Of a stretch of 64,000 nucleotides of DNA, positions 29,301 through 38,362 are shown piece by piece. A model generated the notes under the pieces. The model had not been told where the DNA came from, did not search any database, and saw only the letters and a program-made list of their open reading frames with translations. Position 1 is the stretch's first letter. Each line of letters opens with the position of its first letter. This DNA comes from Paenibacillus sp. ACRRX (lineage in GTDB: Bacteria > Bacillota > Bacilli > Paenibacillales > Paenibacillaceae), in the NCBI RefSeq assembly GCF_022346885.1, contig NZ_JAKRNK010000002.1, forward strand, positions 310,001 through 374,000. Reading direction: 5' to 3'. Made by a program: the position numbers and the translations under genes.

Positions 29301-29780
29301 TTAACGTTGTTCAAATACAATTCCTCTAGTTACATTTGATGAATCAACGATTAGACTTGCTTTAAATTTACCGCTTGGATTTACGTATGTATCTAATGAT
29401 TCTGTAGTTGCCAGCAACATCGTACTATTCGGATTAATGGTATTGTTAATCGTACCGTCTAGGTTTACATCGTAACCATAGGAGATTCCAGGGTGGCCTG
29501 CATTAGTAACTTTGTTTTTGCCCGTAATTACACGTATACCGAACTGTTCCTTTTGATTAAATTTTCGAATTGCGTTAACGACCTGCGAGCCACTTACAGT
29601 TGTATTGTCATAAACAGTAAATGAAGCTTTGCTTAATTCTGTCTGTATGGAAGAGAACTCGTTCTGTGCTGTCTTTGTCGCTTCTTGTGCTGAAACAAAC
29701 AACAGTACAACGATCGTAATCAATGCAATAGTCAAAAATATGCCTGCCGCCACTTTAAGTGCCGATTGTGCATTATTCAT
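29301..29780 (-). CDS. Pilin-like single-span protein of Tad-like locus
   Basis: 159 residues. A short N-terminus (about 8 residues) is followed by a long uninterrupted hydrophobic helix (about 9-30) and an amphipathic continuation (E-A-T-K-T-A-Q-N-E-F), then a beta-rich region with asparagine-rich loops. That is the general shape of a pilin, and it directly follows the TadB/TadC-like gene, where Flp pilin or TadE genes often sit. No Flp-type G/E cleavage motif is visible. It is the best structural-subunit candidate in the locus, by shape only. Confidence 0.7.
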   Translation of the reverse strand: MNNAQSALKVAAGIFLTIALITIVVLLFVSAQEATKTAQNEFSSIQTELSKASFTVYDNTTVSGSQVVNAIRKFNQKEQFGIRVITGKNKVTNAGHPGISYGYDVNLDGTINNTINPNSTMLLATTESLDTYVNPSGKFKASLIVDSSNVTRGIVFEQR

Positions 29781-29792
29781 TTACATCATCCC

Positions 29793-31892
29793 CTAAAGAT
29801 GTTGAATTTGTGTGAAAGACTGATTCATCTGTCGTGCGCTTATCCATACCAATGGAAGTACTAAATATAAAAACGTAATTGCATACATCGGAGCAAATCC
29901 AAGCCACTGGCCCCAGACTGCTTTCACCTCTACACTTTGCTCTTCCTGTTGACGTCTCCACTCTTGGTCAAATAGCCAATTCTGCTCCACATCATCAAAA
30001 GCTTCTTTTAATGGTACGTGCTCATACGCCGCTTCCAATTGATCAACAAACCTTACAAATTCGGGGTACGGAATATCACGCCGAAGCGTATTAAGCGCTT
30101 CTTCTGCACCACTTTCCCACATGATCTGACAATGTAACAAAGCCCCACGGCAACTGCTTGAGCTTCGGGCCATCCAATCAATTAATTGTTCTGCCGTCAT
30201 TCGCTCAAACGATCTTAATAACATCGTCAAAGAGTAAAATTGACTTAATTCAATACGAATGTCCATCGTGCGTATACGCTTTTTAAGAACAAGCTGTACA
30301 CTTGGAAAATAATAACCCATTCCGCTAGCAGCTATAACTAGCAGCACTTCCCACCACTTAAATCCGTTGCGTATAAGTTCAGTAGTCATTTCTACAAGGC
30401 GTTCGCTAAGCCTGTTTACCGCCTGCTGACTCCATTGCGGGTATTGTACGGCTATCTGCTCTTGCAGCGCTTGTTGCTGCCCACTATTTGTAAAGGAAGA
30501 CGGTTTTGCGTCCTTCACCAAGTGTTTGAATTGTTTTATACGTTGTCTGTCTTCATCCGTAAGTTTACTTTCGCCGTTTACGCTTGACACTGGCGGTTGC
30601 CATCCCGAAAGTGCAGTTGTTGTTGGCAACAAGGCTGTCCACCTCCTGTCCTTATTCCAAAATTCATAGTCAATACTCACATGGATGCCAATACATATTA
30701 TCGAACTGACGGCGAGACAAATAACTGATGTAAGCAGGCGGCGCTTGTACCACGCAACGATAGATATCCCTATATTTGACTCCTGCAGCGAGCGCACATT
30801 TGCCTGAAGTGTTCGGCTCGGAATGTGTCCTATCCAACTTAGGACAAAACTAGTGACCCACCTTGCCTGTGGGATGCGTTTAGCGGAAAAAACTTTGTAA
30901 GGTGTACGGACAGTAGTAGCTTTGTGATATTGCAGCTCTCCAAGTAAGCGATGGCATGCTAATACAATTGCTATTACAATAACTTTCACAAACCATCCCC
31001 ACTTACTGGTATAAAATTCATTCATTGAAGGAAAACAAGTTCTGGCCCACTGCTCGATTGGTGATGCAAAAAGTACAGGGATGACTGCGATTACCTTAAG
31101 TCCACTCATGTGCATGTTAAGTTTATGACGCAAAAGTTGTTCCGTGTGCATCTCGCGAATCAGCATCGAGATACCTTGCAAGAAAACAGATCGATGTTCG
31201 TCCACAGGATCGCCATATTCGGAGACCATTCTGCTCAACCGGGCAAATAATCTAAAGTATCGATGCGGCGCCGCTTCATCATAAGCCGCCAATGCAGACT
31301 CATCCTCCGTATCGACTATACAATGCAATAGCCTCTCGCCATGAGGTCTTATTAGTGGGGCCGCACGTTGTAACGCCTCTTCAATGGAAAGCTCAATCAT
31401 ACGATGCCGATGATAGGCATGCCGAACATAAGATAACATGCCGATGGATTGATGAAGCAATTTCCTTTCCGCCTTATCTATAACTAAATCTATATATAAG
31501 CTCTCAGCCACACTAAGTATGATTAGAAGCATCAATATTGAAATCCAGTCCTGATCGAACATACAGAACACAATAATTACAGCAGCAATAGTTCCAAGAA
31601 CGCCCCAGATAACTTTTGCCGTCTGTTCTCGCAAAAGCAACTCATTGTAACCATATAACCCACTCAGCCTCAGACGTACACTTCTTACTTTGAACTTAAG
31701 TAAGGGAATACGGCACAAATAACGATAACTTTTCCGAATCACTCTTCGTATACTTGAAACTTCTGTTCGGTGTTGGAAATAAATAGACTTATTCCACGGC
31801 GACCGCTCTAACCTTTTGATCTTAATCCACATTACCAGGGCACACATACTACTTAATAAGAGGATGACAACTAATATTAAGTTAAGAGACAC
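29793..31892 (-). CDS. TadB/TadC-type membrane platform protein, fused
   Basis: 699 residues, about twice one GspF-type platform protein. The first half (about 1-330) has an N-terminal helix, a pair near 92-130 and two near 265-310. The second half (about 390-699) repeats the pattern, with membrane segments near 410, 520 and 670. Each half contains a cytoplasmic four-helix-type region (I-E-E-A-L-Q-R-A-A in the first; A-E-Q-L-I-D-W-M and E-A-L-N-T-L-R-R-D-I in the second). This fits a fusion of TadB and TadC, the inner-membrane partners of the CpaF/TadA motor. It overlaps the ATPase gene by 11 bases. Sequence divergence is strong. Confidence 0.7.
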   Translation of the reverse strand: MSLNLILVVILLLSSMCALVMWIKIKRLERSPWNKSIYFQHRTEVSSIRRVIRKSYRYLCRIPLLKFKVRSVRLRLSGLYGYNELLLREQTAKVIWGVLGTIAAVIIVFCMFDQDWISILMLLIILSVAESLYIDLVIDKAERKLLHQSIGMLSYVRHAYHRHRMIELSIEEALQRAAPLIRPHGERLLHCIVDTEDESALAAYDEAAPHRYFRLFARLSRMVSEYGDPVDEHRSVFLQGISMLIREMHTEQLLRHKLNMHMSGLKVIAVIPVLFASPIEQWARTCFPSMNEFYTSKWGWFVKVIVIAIVLACHRLLGELQYHKATTVRTPYKVFSAKRIPQARWVTSFVLSWIGHIPSRTLQANVRSLQESNIGISIVAWYKRRLLTSVICLAVSSIICIGIHVSIDYEFWNKDRRWTALLPTTTALSGWQPPVSSVNGESKLTDEDRQRIKQFKHLVKDAKPSSFTNSGQQQALQEQIAVQYPQWSQQAVNRLSERLVEMTTELIRNGFKWWEVLLVIAASGMGYYFPSVQLVLKKRIRTMDIRIELSQFYSLTMLLRSFERMTAEQLIDWMARSSSSCRGALLHCQIMWESGAEEALNTLRRDIPYPEFVRFVDQLEAAYEHVPLKEAFDDVEQNWLFDQEWRRQQEEQSVEVKAVWGQWLGFAPMYAITFLYLVLPLVWISARQMNQSFTQIQHL

Positions 31893-33834
31893 GTGACTTC
31901 CCCCTTGAAGATAACCAATCTTGGCATGCCTGATTATCTTCCTCTGTCATTTCCTTAAGCATGTTCGTTGTTAATTGCTCCGTCAAACCATTCACCCATA
32001 TGTATTGGTCATTCTTAAATTCCACAATGTTACGATAATCATACAAATTTTGATTTAAACACTGTTTGTAATAGTTGCTTGCCACCTCAATAAAAGGCGA
32101 CCAGCTGTTGATCGGAGAGTTCCTAGTTATTTCCTCTGCAGCTCCATCTAACAAAGAAGCAGTATGTCCTCTCTTTGATAGTGGAATGCACTCCGTAATA
32201 CGTTCAATATAACGCTTGCCTGAAGTGTCTCTTCCCAAATGTACATTAACATGAATAATTGAAGCCACTTGTTGTTCCGCAATTCTTTCGTCATGAAACA
32301 TTCCTGTCTTCAGCAATGAATTCCGCAAAGACATTATCAGGTCTGGAAACGTCTTGGCATGATGCGTGAACACAGTAAATAAACTGGCTACTTGGGCCAT
32401 CTGAATCATCCATGCCGCAATTGGATCAGTAGACACCTCGCCTAATATATGAACAGATCCATCCGTCTTCTTTTGAACGTCTAGACCAGCTTGCCCACTA
32501 ATACGTTCCGTCTCTCGTAATGTCAAAATGTTGCGCTCCGGGTATAGTTGACGCAAATGAAGCTCAAATGCCTGTTCTTGTACACGAAGCGGGTAAAATG
32601 GATAGATGGCTTCCACTATTGCCATCAAAAGCGTTGTCTTACCTGAGCCTTGCGCGCCAGTTATCGCCGTTACGCAAGCTCCCTTCATCAAATATCGCAG
32701 CAATTGAATTACGTCCTGTGAGCCTTTATCAGGGATAAGCTTCTCCAGAGAAGGGTTCGTCCGGTCAAACTTTCTTAAGAAAAATGCCCACGACTCTGAG
32801 AAAGGAGGACGCATGACCACAATCCTTGAGCCATCCTTCAAATCATTAACTCGATAACCGTCTGCTTCTGTTAAAGGCCCTGGTGTTCGGTACTTGTAAA
32901 TGTTATGGCATACACGTCTAAGTTCTGCTTCATTACCAAAGCTTAAAAATGACATTCGAATAGACTTTCCTTTATAGAACAACCACACACTGTCATAAGA
33001 GAGTGAAACAACTGAACGAGGTTGCTTCCCGTCTATCTCGTTTACATGGAAGCCACTAGCATATACTTGCTCAAATGTTGAGGTGGACATTCCGCTAACT
33101 CCTCCAGATATGCCATCTACACGTTGATCACGCAGCTCATCTATTACGGACAAACCTTTATATTGTTCGTAAATACGCTGAGAAATAAGGCGAATTCGCA
33201 TTTCATCCTGTAAATGAAACCGTTCTTGACGAAAAGCATCATTAATATCCTCTTCGCTAATTTCATAAGATGGTTCCCATTGTCCACTTGAGCTATAGCG
33301 GCGCCTCATTTGATCCCATTTATATTTCTGGATGAGCTCATGCATGGCATCTGCACCGAATCGATCTATATATACAAACAATAAAATATCAAATTTATCT
33401 TTAATGCACATTTCGGATGGCTTCTGGAATGGAATTAAAATATTGTACTGCTCTTCTGACCAAACAACATGTGTAGTGATCAGCTCTGAAATCATATCCT
33501 TTACGAACTCCTTCTGAGTTCGATCCCCGCTATTACATACACGCAATGCACGACGCAAAGATTCTCGCCTTGTATATACCCTACGATACGTCTCATCACT
33601 GTCGTAATGGTCCAGCAGTGGATCACTCGTCCATTGCTGGACCGTCTCACGTACAAATTGGGCCAGTTCCTCCCAGTTCCACATTGTTGTAGGGGAATGG
33701 TAAGCTTCGTGCTTCCGCATCCATTTCCGTCGAATCAGTCGAATGATGAGAATTGTTATAAGCAATGTCGTAGTAACAATCAAGAGCACCCCATATGGCC
33801 CCAATATTATCCCCACTGCCTTGCACCATCCCAT
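31882..33834 (-). CDS. Membrane-tethered CpaF/TadA-type secretion ATPase
   Basis: 650 residues. The C-terminal half is a type II/IV secretion ATPase: Walker A G-A-Q-G-S-G-K-T-T (Lys399), an Asp/Glu-box-like E-Q-A-F-E-L, Walker B-like S-V-H-I-L-G-E-V near 457, and the His box T-H-H-A-K-T-F. Residues about 10-35 are one hydrophobic helix followed by basic residues (R-L-I-R-R-K-W-M-R-K), so the motor is anchored in the membrane, unlike soluble CpaF. The region 50-300 is long and divergent. The start overlaps the preceding gene by 28 bases. It should power assembly with the TadB/TadC-like platform. Confidence 0.8.
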   Translation of the reverse strand: MGWCKAVGIILGPYGVLLIVTTTLLITILIIRLIRRKWMRKHEAYHSPTTMWNWEELAQFVRETVQQWTSDPLLDHYDSDETYRRVYTRRESLRRALRVCNSGDRTQKEFVKDMISELITTHVVWSEEQYNILIPFQKPSEMCIKDKFDILLFVYIDRFGADAMHELIQKYKWDQMRRRYSSSGQWEPSYEISEEDINDAFRQERFHLQDEMRIRLISQRIYEQYKGLSVIDELRDQRVDGISGGVSGMSTSTFEQVYASGFHVNEIDGKQPRSVVSLSYDSVWLFYKGKSIRMSFLSFGNEAELRRVCHNIYKYRTPGPLTEADGYRVNDLKDGSRIVVMRPPFSESWAFFLRKFDRTNPSLEKLIPDKGSQDVIQLLRYLMKGACVTAITGAQGSGKTTLLMAIVEAIYPFYPLRVQEQAFELHLRQLYPERNILTLRETERISGQAGLDVQKKTDGSVHILGEVSTDPIAAWMIQMAQVASLFTVFTHHAKTFPDLIMSLRNSLLKTGMFHDERIAEQQVASIIHVNVHLGRDTSGKRYIERITECIPLSKRGHTASLLDGAAEEITRNSPINSWSPFIEVASNYYKQCLNQNLYDYRNIVEFKNDQYIWVNGLTEQLTTNMLKEMTEEDNQACQDWLSSRGKSRVS

Positions 33835-34742
33835 GACTGGCGTCCTACTGTATTGGAACAGAGGATGATATGTTCAACAACTTTATCGATTCCTCTTAAT
33901 AAAGGTACTTGCTCTCCTTGCCCCATGCGATAGCTTAGCCTCATTAAATATGGTAATAATGTGCCACCCGCACTGCTATTTCGAAGTGCTGAATCGTAAG
34001 GAACTGCAAACACTGGTTGCGACTTGTATTTTCGCCTTATATGCGTTAAGTTTATTAACAATTCCGGATCATACATGTTTATTAAGCCTAATCGGTACTT
34101 CATTGGTGATACACGCTCCAAGGGATCTGGATCTAGACGAAGTACATGCGCAGCTTTGTCCTTGTCGGTACGCACCTGACTCATGATCTGAATTAGGCCG
34201 TACGTTTCCTCTGTAAACCAGTTAAATAAGTTACATTGATTTAATATGCTGCTCTCATCTTCTTCCTTCTTCGTTACAGAAGATATAAGAATGTCTCGGA
34301 CATTCAAGTCCCATATTATAATGTCATAAGCAATTGTCATCCATTGAATACAACTCGGCATAAGCTCATTCGTTTCATTTGAATCTTCTTTCCTTGGTTG
34401 AACAAGACCTGTAACTCGAATAATGTCCAACTTTGGAATTACTGGAGTCGTACACGACACAAGCAGCTCGGAATTTAACTGATGTGACCTTAAATATCGT
34501 TGTACCGCAGTCCAACCATCAGGCACATCCCCATATCGCTCAGTGGACGCTATCATGTGTCTCGAATGAAGTTTTGAGCTGCACAGCAGTTGCTCTGACC
34601 CACTATTTAACTCGTCATTATGTACGATTAACACGCGCATCCCGTGTTGAACAGCCAACCTAACCGCAATGATGGATGCCATAGTCGACTGCCCGAATAC
34701 ATGGCGAGATGCAGTAGATAAACACCAATGCTTACATGGCAT
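33807..34742 (-). CDS. CpaE/MinD-like protein with degenerate nucleotide site
   Basis: 311 residues. The N-terminus reads C-L-S-T-A-S-R-H-V-F-G-Q-S-T-M-A-S followed by L-A-V-Q-H-G-M-R-V-L-I-V-H-N-D, the strand-loop-helix-strand layout of a MinD/ParA NTPase. The K-G-G-x-G-K-T-T lysines are missing. A second Asp-containing strand (Y-D-I-I-I-W-D-L) matches the Walker B position. CpaE homologues in tad loci guide pilus assembly to a cell location; this copy probably does not hydrolyse ATP. It overlaps both neighbouring genes. Confidence 0.6.
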   Translation of the reverse strand: MPCKHWCLSTASRHVFGQSTMASIIAVRLAVQHGMRVLIVHNDELNSGSEQLLCSSKLHSRHMIASTERYGDVPDGWTAVQRYLRSHQLNSELLVSCTTPVIPKLDIIRVTGLVQPRKEDSNETNELMPSCIQWMTIAYDIIIWDLNVRDILISSVTKKEEDESSILNQCNLFNWFTEETYGLIQIMSQVRTDKDKAAHVLRLDPDPLERVSPMKYRLGLINMYDPELLINLTHIRRKYKSQPVFAVPYDSALRNSSAGGTLLPYLMRLSYRMGQGEQVPLLRGIDKVVEHIILCSNTVGRQSWDGARQWG

Positions 34743-35466
34743 TATGTAACCACGTCCCTTTCTGAGGCTGCTTCATGCAATGACGCCACACTTTGTCGGC
34801 AAGGGGTCCGAAATTCGATTCCACAATCTTTCGCCATGCCAACTTGGTAGCTCGTGCGTATATCGATACATTGATCATATCCTCAGTTTCGTTGTGCATC
34901 TTTGCTGTCCAATCAGATTCATCGTAAGGTATGACAACACTTTCACTGACAGAATGATAACCTGAAGTATGTAAAAGTCCCTCTACGTATAACTGATCCT
35001 GCTCCTTGTCTACTGCATGCAGAATGATAAACTGCAGCTTGCCATCCAACTTTGTGTCGTGCAGCAAGCTAAAAGTAGTCAACCATTCCAGGTTCCTGTG
35101 CAACGAATGACTTTCAACCGTCTGCACAATATATCTAGCATGTGCCTCTATAAATAGGTTAGCTTCACTAAATGCAACACGATCCGTATCGATAAAAATA
35201 TCATCATATTCACTAAGTTGAATATTGTACCCACTAGCTAATTCTTCAAGCTCATCCCAATTCATCACGGCAGACACCGTATCGATACCATTCCAATGAG
35301 ACCATTTTTCTTTCGTTAACCAAGTTTGATTGCGATACTTTAGCCATGGTGACGACATTGCGTCTACTAACAACACTCGCCGATTCAATCTGCTCAGCAG
35401 TGTACATATACCGAGCAGCATGTCACTCTTATCACATGCACCCACAAAATAAGAAAGCTTCATCAA
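34732..35466 (-). CDS. Second degenerate MinD-like protein
   Basis: 244 residues. The start M-K-L-S-Y-F-V-G-A-C-D-K-S-D-M-L-L-G followed by L-S-R-L-N-R-R-V-L-L-V-D-A-M-S has the MinD-type strand order and keeps the D of the L-V-D strand, but the P-loop is absent. A later strand Y-D-D-I-F-I-D-T-D fits Walker B. With the next gene (11-base overlap) it forms a tandem pair of probable pseudo-NTPases. It starts 20 bases after the SAF protein gene. Confidence 0.55.
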   Translation of the reverse strand: MMKLSYFVGACDKSDMLLGICTLLSRLNRRVLLVDAMSSPWLKYRNQTWLTKEKWSHWNGIDTVSAVMNWDELEELASGYNIQLSEYDDIFIDTDRVAFSEANLFIEAHARYIVQTVESHSLHRNLEWLTTFSLLHDTKLDGKLQFIILHAVDKEQDQLYVEGLLHTSGYHSVSESVVIPYDESDWTAKMHNETEDMINVSIYARATKLAWRKIVESNFGPLADKVWRHCMKQPQKGTWLHNAM

Positions 35467-35486
35467 GTTTACAGCTCCTTGTAGAC

Positions 35487-36677
35487 TTATTGAGATTGTT
35501 TCATTTCAAGCTCCGGCGCTAATTTACTAACTTCATTATTAGTTGAATTGGGTACGTGTGGACCAGCATCATTTGAAGTTTTCGGTTTAGCAACGGGTTG
35601 TCGCGGTATATTCGGATGCTGGGAAGCTGCGGAAGGGCCCCCGGCTTCTTCAGACACATTTAGCGTGTTATCCTTCTGCTGCCCTGTAAATGGAGAATCG
35701 TATTCCATAATAGAATCATGACCTGTAAATGGTGACAGCGGTAGAACATTTGGAGTCTGACTGATCTTGCTGGGAGTGGACGAGAATGGATTCGGGCTGC
35801 CTTCATAAGCACTCGCTTGCCCGTTAGAGAAGTTACTTCGCTCAGGTTCAACTACTCGCAACTTATCCAAGTGGGACTCCAATACACGACGAGATTGGGC
35901 CGACAATACCGCACTGGAGGTCTTAACTATATTAGGGTCTTTCTCAATCAATGCCATGACTTCAGCATTTACCGGATAGTTAATAACAGCTCGTTGCTGC
36001 AGCATGGGGTCAACATAACGAACAGCATATAATTGAGCACTATTCACATAAGCATCGACACAAGCACTGGACATCATCAACAGTTCCTGCTCTGAAAACT
36101 GCATCCATATGATAGCCGATTTGAGTTTCTCCACCCTTTTATAAGACAACACAACAAAATCTTGCCCATCTGCAAACCGGATTCGCACATCCAAAACGTC
36201 ACCTTCCAATAATTCAAGCGGAAGTTGAATAGCTGTTGTCTCAATCCAGCGGACATCGTCCACTAATCCATCCCCTTCTATAAGCATGGATGCCAACACA
36301 GGCGTCCTTGCGGTCACATCCAATTTGAGCAACTTGCCCACGATATCCTCCTTTTTCGTAATTTGCTGGTCAGGAATCCAAATTGACGGAAGCACAATCC
36401 GTTCAATGTCCTGCTCAGTTAATCGATATCCCGATACCAAAGGCTTCTTGAATCTCCATACATGCTTAACTCCAGATGAGGAATTTGTGATCAACTTAGG
36501 GGAGGATGCCGCTTGCTTCCTCGCTTTCTCTAAAGCTAATTCCAATTGTTGGCGTTCCTGTGACCACACTTGCTGCGAGTAGATCATAACAGTTCCACTA
36601 ATAATACCTACACAGCCTGCACTTATTGTTACAGCAACTACAATCAGCTTCGTTCTTCTCGTCCAACGTCTGATCAC
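35487..36677 (-). CDS. CpaB/RcpC-like SAF-domain protein
   Basis: 396 residues. An N-terminal membrane helix (about 10-33) is followed by a short coiled region and a SAF domain near 70-150 (K-P-L-V-S-G-Y-R-L-T-E-Q-D-I ... V-G-K-L-L-K-L-D-V-T-A-R-T-P-V-L). A second beta domain runs to about 270, and a Pro/Ser/Asn-rich disordered tail of about 110 residues ends in a charged helix. CpaB/RcpC proteins are periplasmic or wall-side assembly factors of Flp pili. In a Gram-positive the SAF domain would face the wall. The tail has two near-identical S-P-F-T-G repeats. Confidence 0.75.
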   Translation of the reverse strand: MIRRWTRRTKLIVVAVTISAGCVGIISGTVMIYSQQVWSQERQQLELALEKARKQAASSPKLITNSSSGVKHVWRFKKPLVSGYRLTEQDIERIVLPSIWIPDQQITKKEDIVGKLLKLDVTARTPVLASMLIEGDGLVDDVRWIETTAIQLPLELLEGDVLDVRIRFADGQDFVVLSYKRVEKLKSAIIWMQFSEQELLMMSSACVDAYVNSAQLYAVRYVDPMLQQRAVINYPVNAEVMALIEKDPNIVKTSSAVLSAQSRRVLESHLDKLRVVEPERSNFSNGQASAYEGSPNPFSSTPSKISQTPNVLPLSPFTGHDSIMEYDSPFTGQQKDNTLNVSEEAGGPSAASQHPNIPRQPVAKPKTSNDAGPHVPNSTNNEVSKLAPELEMKQSQ

Positions 36678-36709
36678 AGCTTCACATCCTTATCACAATC
36701 TCACTTTGC

Positions 36710-38254
36710 TTATAATTTTCCTGAAGGAATAAGCCACTTCGGCCATAAAAGTCTGCGCCTTGCGTGTCTATTGATCCCCGTCCAGGATCGTACCCACTCC
36801 CATACATCTTCATTTCCACTAAACGGGTCAGCACAAGTCGGTATAGAAACGACATGCTGACTAGCCTTCTGTGCAGGATGCTTGAGGAGATCAGCGGTCT
36901 CACAATGTGGCACGCCATAACACCAATAGCTATATTTTCTCGATGCAAAAATGTTAACAGCTGCTATCGTCTCTTGTTGACGCCAAATAGCAGACGATCC
37001 CACTAATAAACTGTAGGATGCTCTCATAAACTCATCAATACCGGTATGTGCGCGCACACTTCCCAAGTCAAGAACAACGTAGCTGTATTGCGTCTGCAAA
37101 TGCGGTAATATGTGACCTTCATGCTGTTCTTTAAGTTGCTGCAAGCTTAAGTACGTCACCCCTCTCCACTCAAACGGCTCCTCTGTATCTCGCCATCCTT
37201 CTCCCCCTTCTACCGCCTGCATAATTGGCTCGACAACCGAACAAGAATGTTTCTCGTTACTATAGTCCATATAAGCAACCTGAACCTTAAGCCAATTACT
37301 TAACGCATGTGCTATCATAATCGATGTATGGGTAGTGCCCATGCCAGCGCCTGATCCCATGACGGCAAACACTTCTCCCCGTGATGATTGCATACTCTTA
37401 CCCGATTTGCCTTTAGGAGGGGCAACAGATCCCCGTGTTCTTAAATCAATATCGTTACTTTCCGTATACTCTTGTAAGACATCTCGTAATTGTTCTGCGC
37501 TCTGGTACCTATCCTGCGGATTCTTTTCTAACAGCCGCAGCAATACGATTGCAAATTGTTCAGGCACGTCCGAACGAAGCATTTCACATCTAAAATCAGA
37601 CATGCCATACCACCGCCCATCCGTTAGCATATGTGCCATCAAAGCACCAACTGCATATAAGTCTGTACGCGCATCACTTTGCTTGCCGGCATATTGCTCC
37701 GGTGCTGCAAATCCAACTGTACCTAGCTTGATTGTGTCTCCTTGTGTATCCTCCCGCATCTGTCGCGCGATACCAAAATCAATTAACTTAACTCCGCCTT
37801 GAACTGTGAGCATCACGTTAGATGGCTTCATATCCCGATAAATAATAGGGGGAACATGCTGGTGTAAATAGGCCATTGCTGCGCATAACTGAATGCTGCA
37901 ATCAATCGTTTCCAAAAATGAAAATGACTTTCGTATCATACGCTCGGCAATAGTCTCCCCCTCGATATATTCCATCACTAGATAAGCGTGGCTGCGCTTA
38001 TCATCCGGGGGAAAGAAGTCTACAATTAATGGCAAATTAGGATGCTTTAATTCCGTTAGCCATTGGGCCTCCCTAGCTAAATGGGACTGATTATGCCTTA
38101 ACGGGATGGATTCTTTAATAGCCCATTGCTTGCCCATTAGTCTCTCATCCTTGGCAAGGTAAACGTAGCTCATTCCTCCAGAGCCAATTAGCTTCATAAT
38201 GCGATAACGCTGCTCAAACAATCTTCCCTCCTGCAACCTTGATGGTACACGCAC
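36710..38254 (-). CDS. Hanks-type Ser/Thr kinase fused to a MinD-like domain
   Basis: 514 residues from GTG at 38254 with GGAGGG 6 bases upstream. Kinase domain (about 17-265): glycine loop G-S-G-G-M-S-Y-V, Lys48 in W-A-I-K-E, catalytic Y-R-D-M-K-P-S-N (Asp141), D-F-G (Asp159) and A-P-E-Q-Y. All catalytic residues are present. After a basic linker (270-292) a second domain begins E-V-F-A-V-M-G-S-G-A-G-M-G-T-T-H-T-S, then a helix, V-A-Y-M-D and V-V-L-D-L-G. This is a MinD/ParA-type fold whose P-loop lysine is replaced by Thr. There are no PASTA repeats and no membrane segment. First gene of the Tad-like operon. Confidence 0.85.
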   Translation of the reverse strand: MRVPSRLQEGRLFEQRYRIMKLIGSGGMSYVYLAKDERLMGKQWAIKESIPLRHNQSHLAREAQWLTELKHPNLPLIVDFFPPDDKRSHAYLVMEYIEGETIAERMIRKSFSFLETIDCSIQLCAAMAYLHQHVPPIIYRDMKPSNVMLTVQGGVKLIDFGIARQMREDTQGDTIKLGTVGFAAPEQYAGKQSDARTDLYAVGALMAHMLTDGRWYGMSDFRCEMLRSDVPEQFAIVLLRLLEKNPQDRYQSAEQLRDVLQEYTESNDIDLRTRGSVAPPKGKSGKSMQSSRGEVFAVMGSGAGMGTTHTSIMIAHALSNWLKVQVAYMDYSNEKHSCSVVEPIMQAVEGGEGWRDTEEPFEWRGVTYLSLQQLKEQHEGHILPHLQTQYSYVVLDLGSVRAHTGIDEFMRASYSLLVGSSAIWRQQETIAAVNIFASRKYSYWCYGVPHCETADLLKHPAQKASQHVVSIPTCADPFSGNEDVWEWVRSWTGINRHARRRLLWPKWLIPSGKL

Positions 38255-38284
38255 TTTATCCCTCCTTATTCATGTAAATAAACA

Positions 38285-38321
38285 CAAAAAAACCCGAACA
38301 CAGCCTATGGCCGCGCTCGGG
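38285..38321 (-). terminator. Intrinsic terminator / possible attenuator before pilus operon
   Basis: On the minus strand CCCGAGCGCGGC and GGCTGTGTTCGGG form a GC-rich hairpin followed by TTTTTTTG. It lies 31 bases before the kinase start but downstream of the promoter at 38363-38391. It can terminate the methyltransferase transcript and also attenuate the pilus operon. Confidence 0.85.
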
Positions 38322-38362
38322 ATGCTTTCCCACATTTGAATATTTTGGTACGTGTTGATGTC

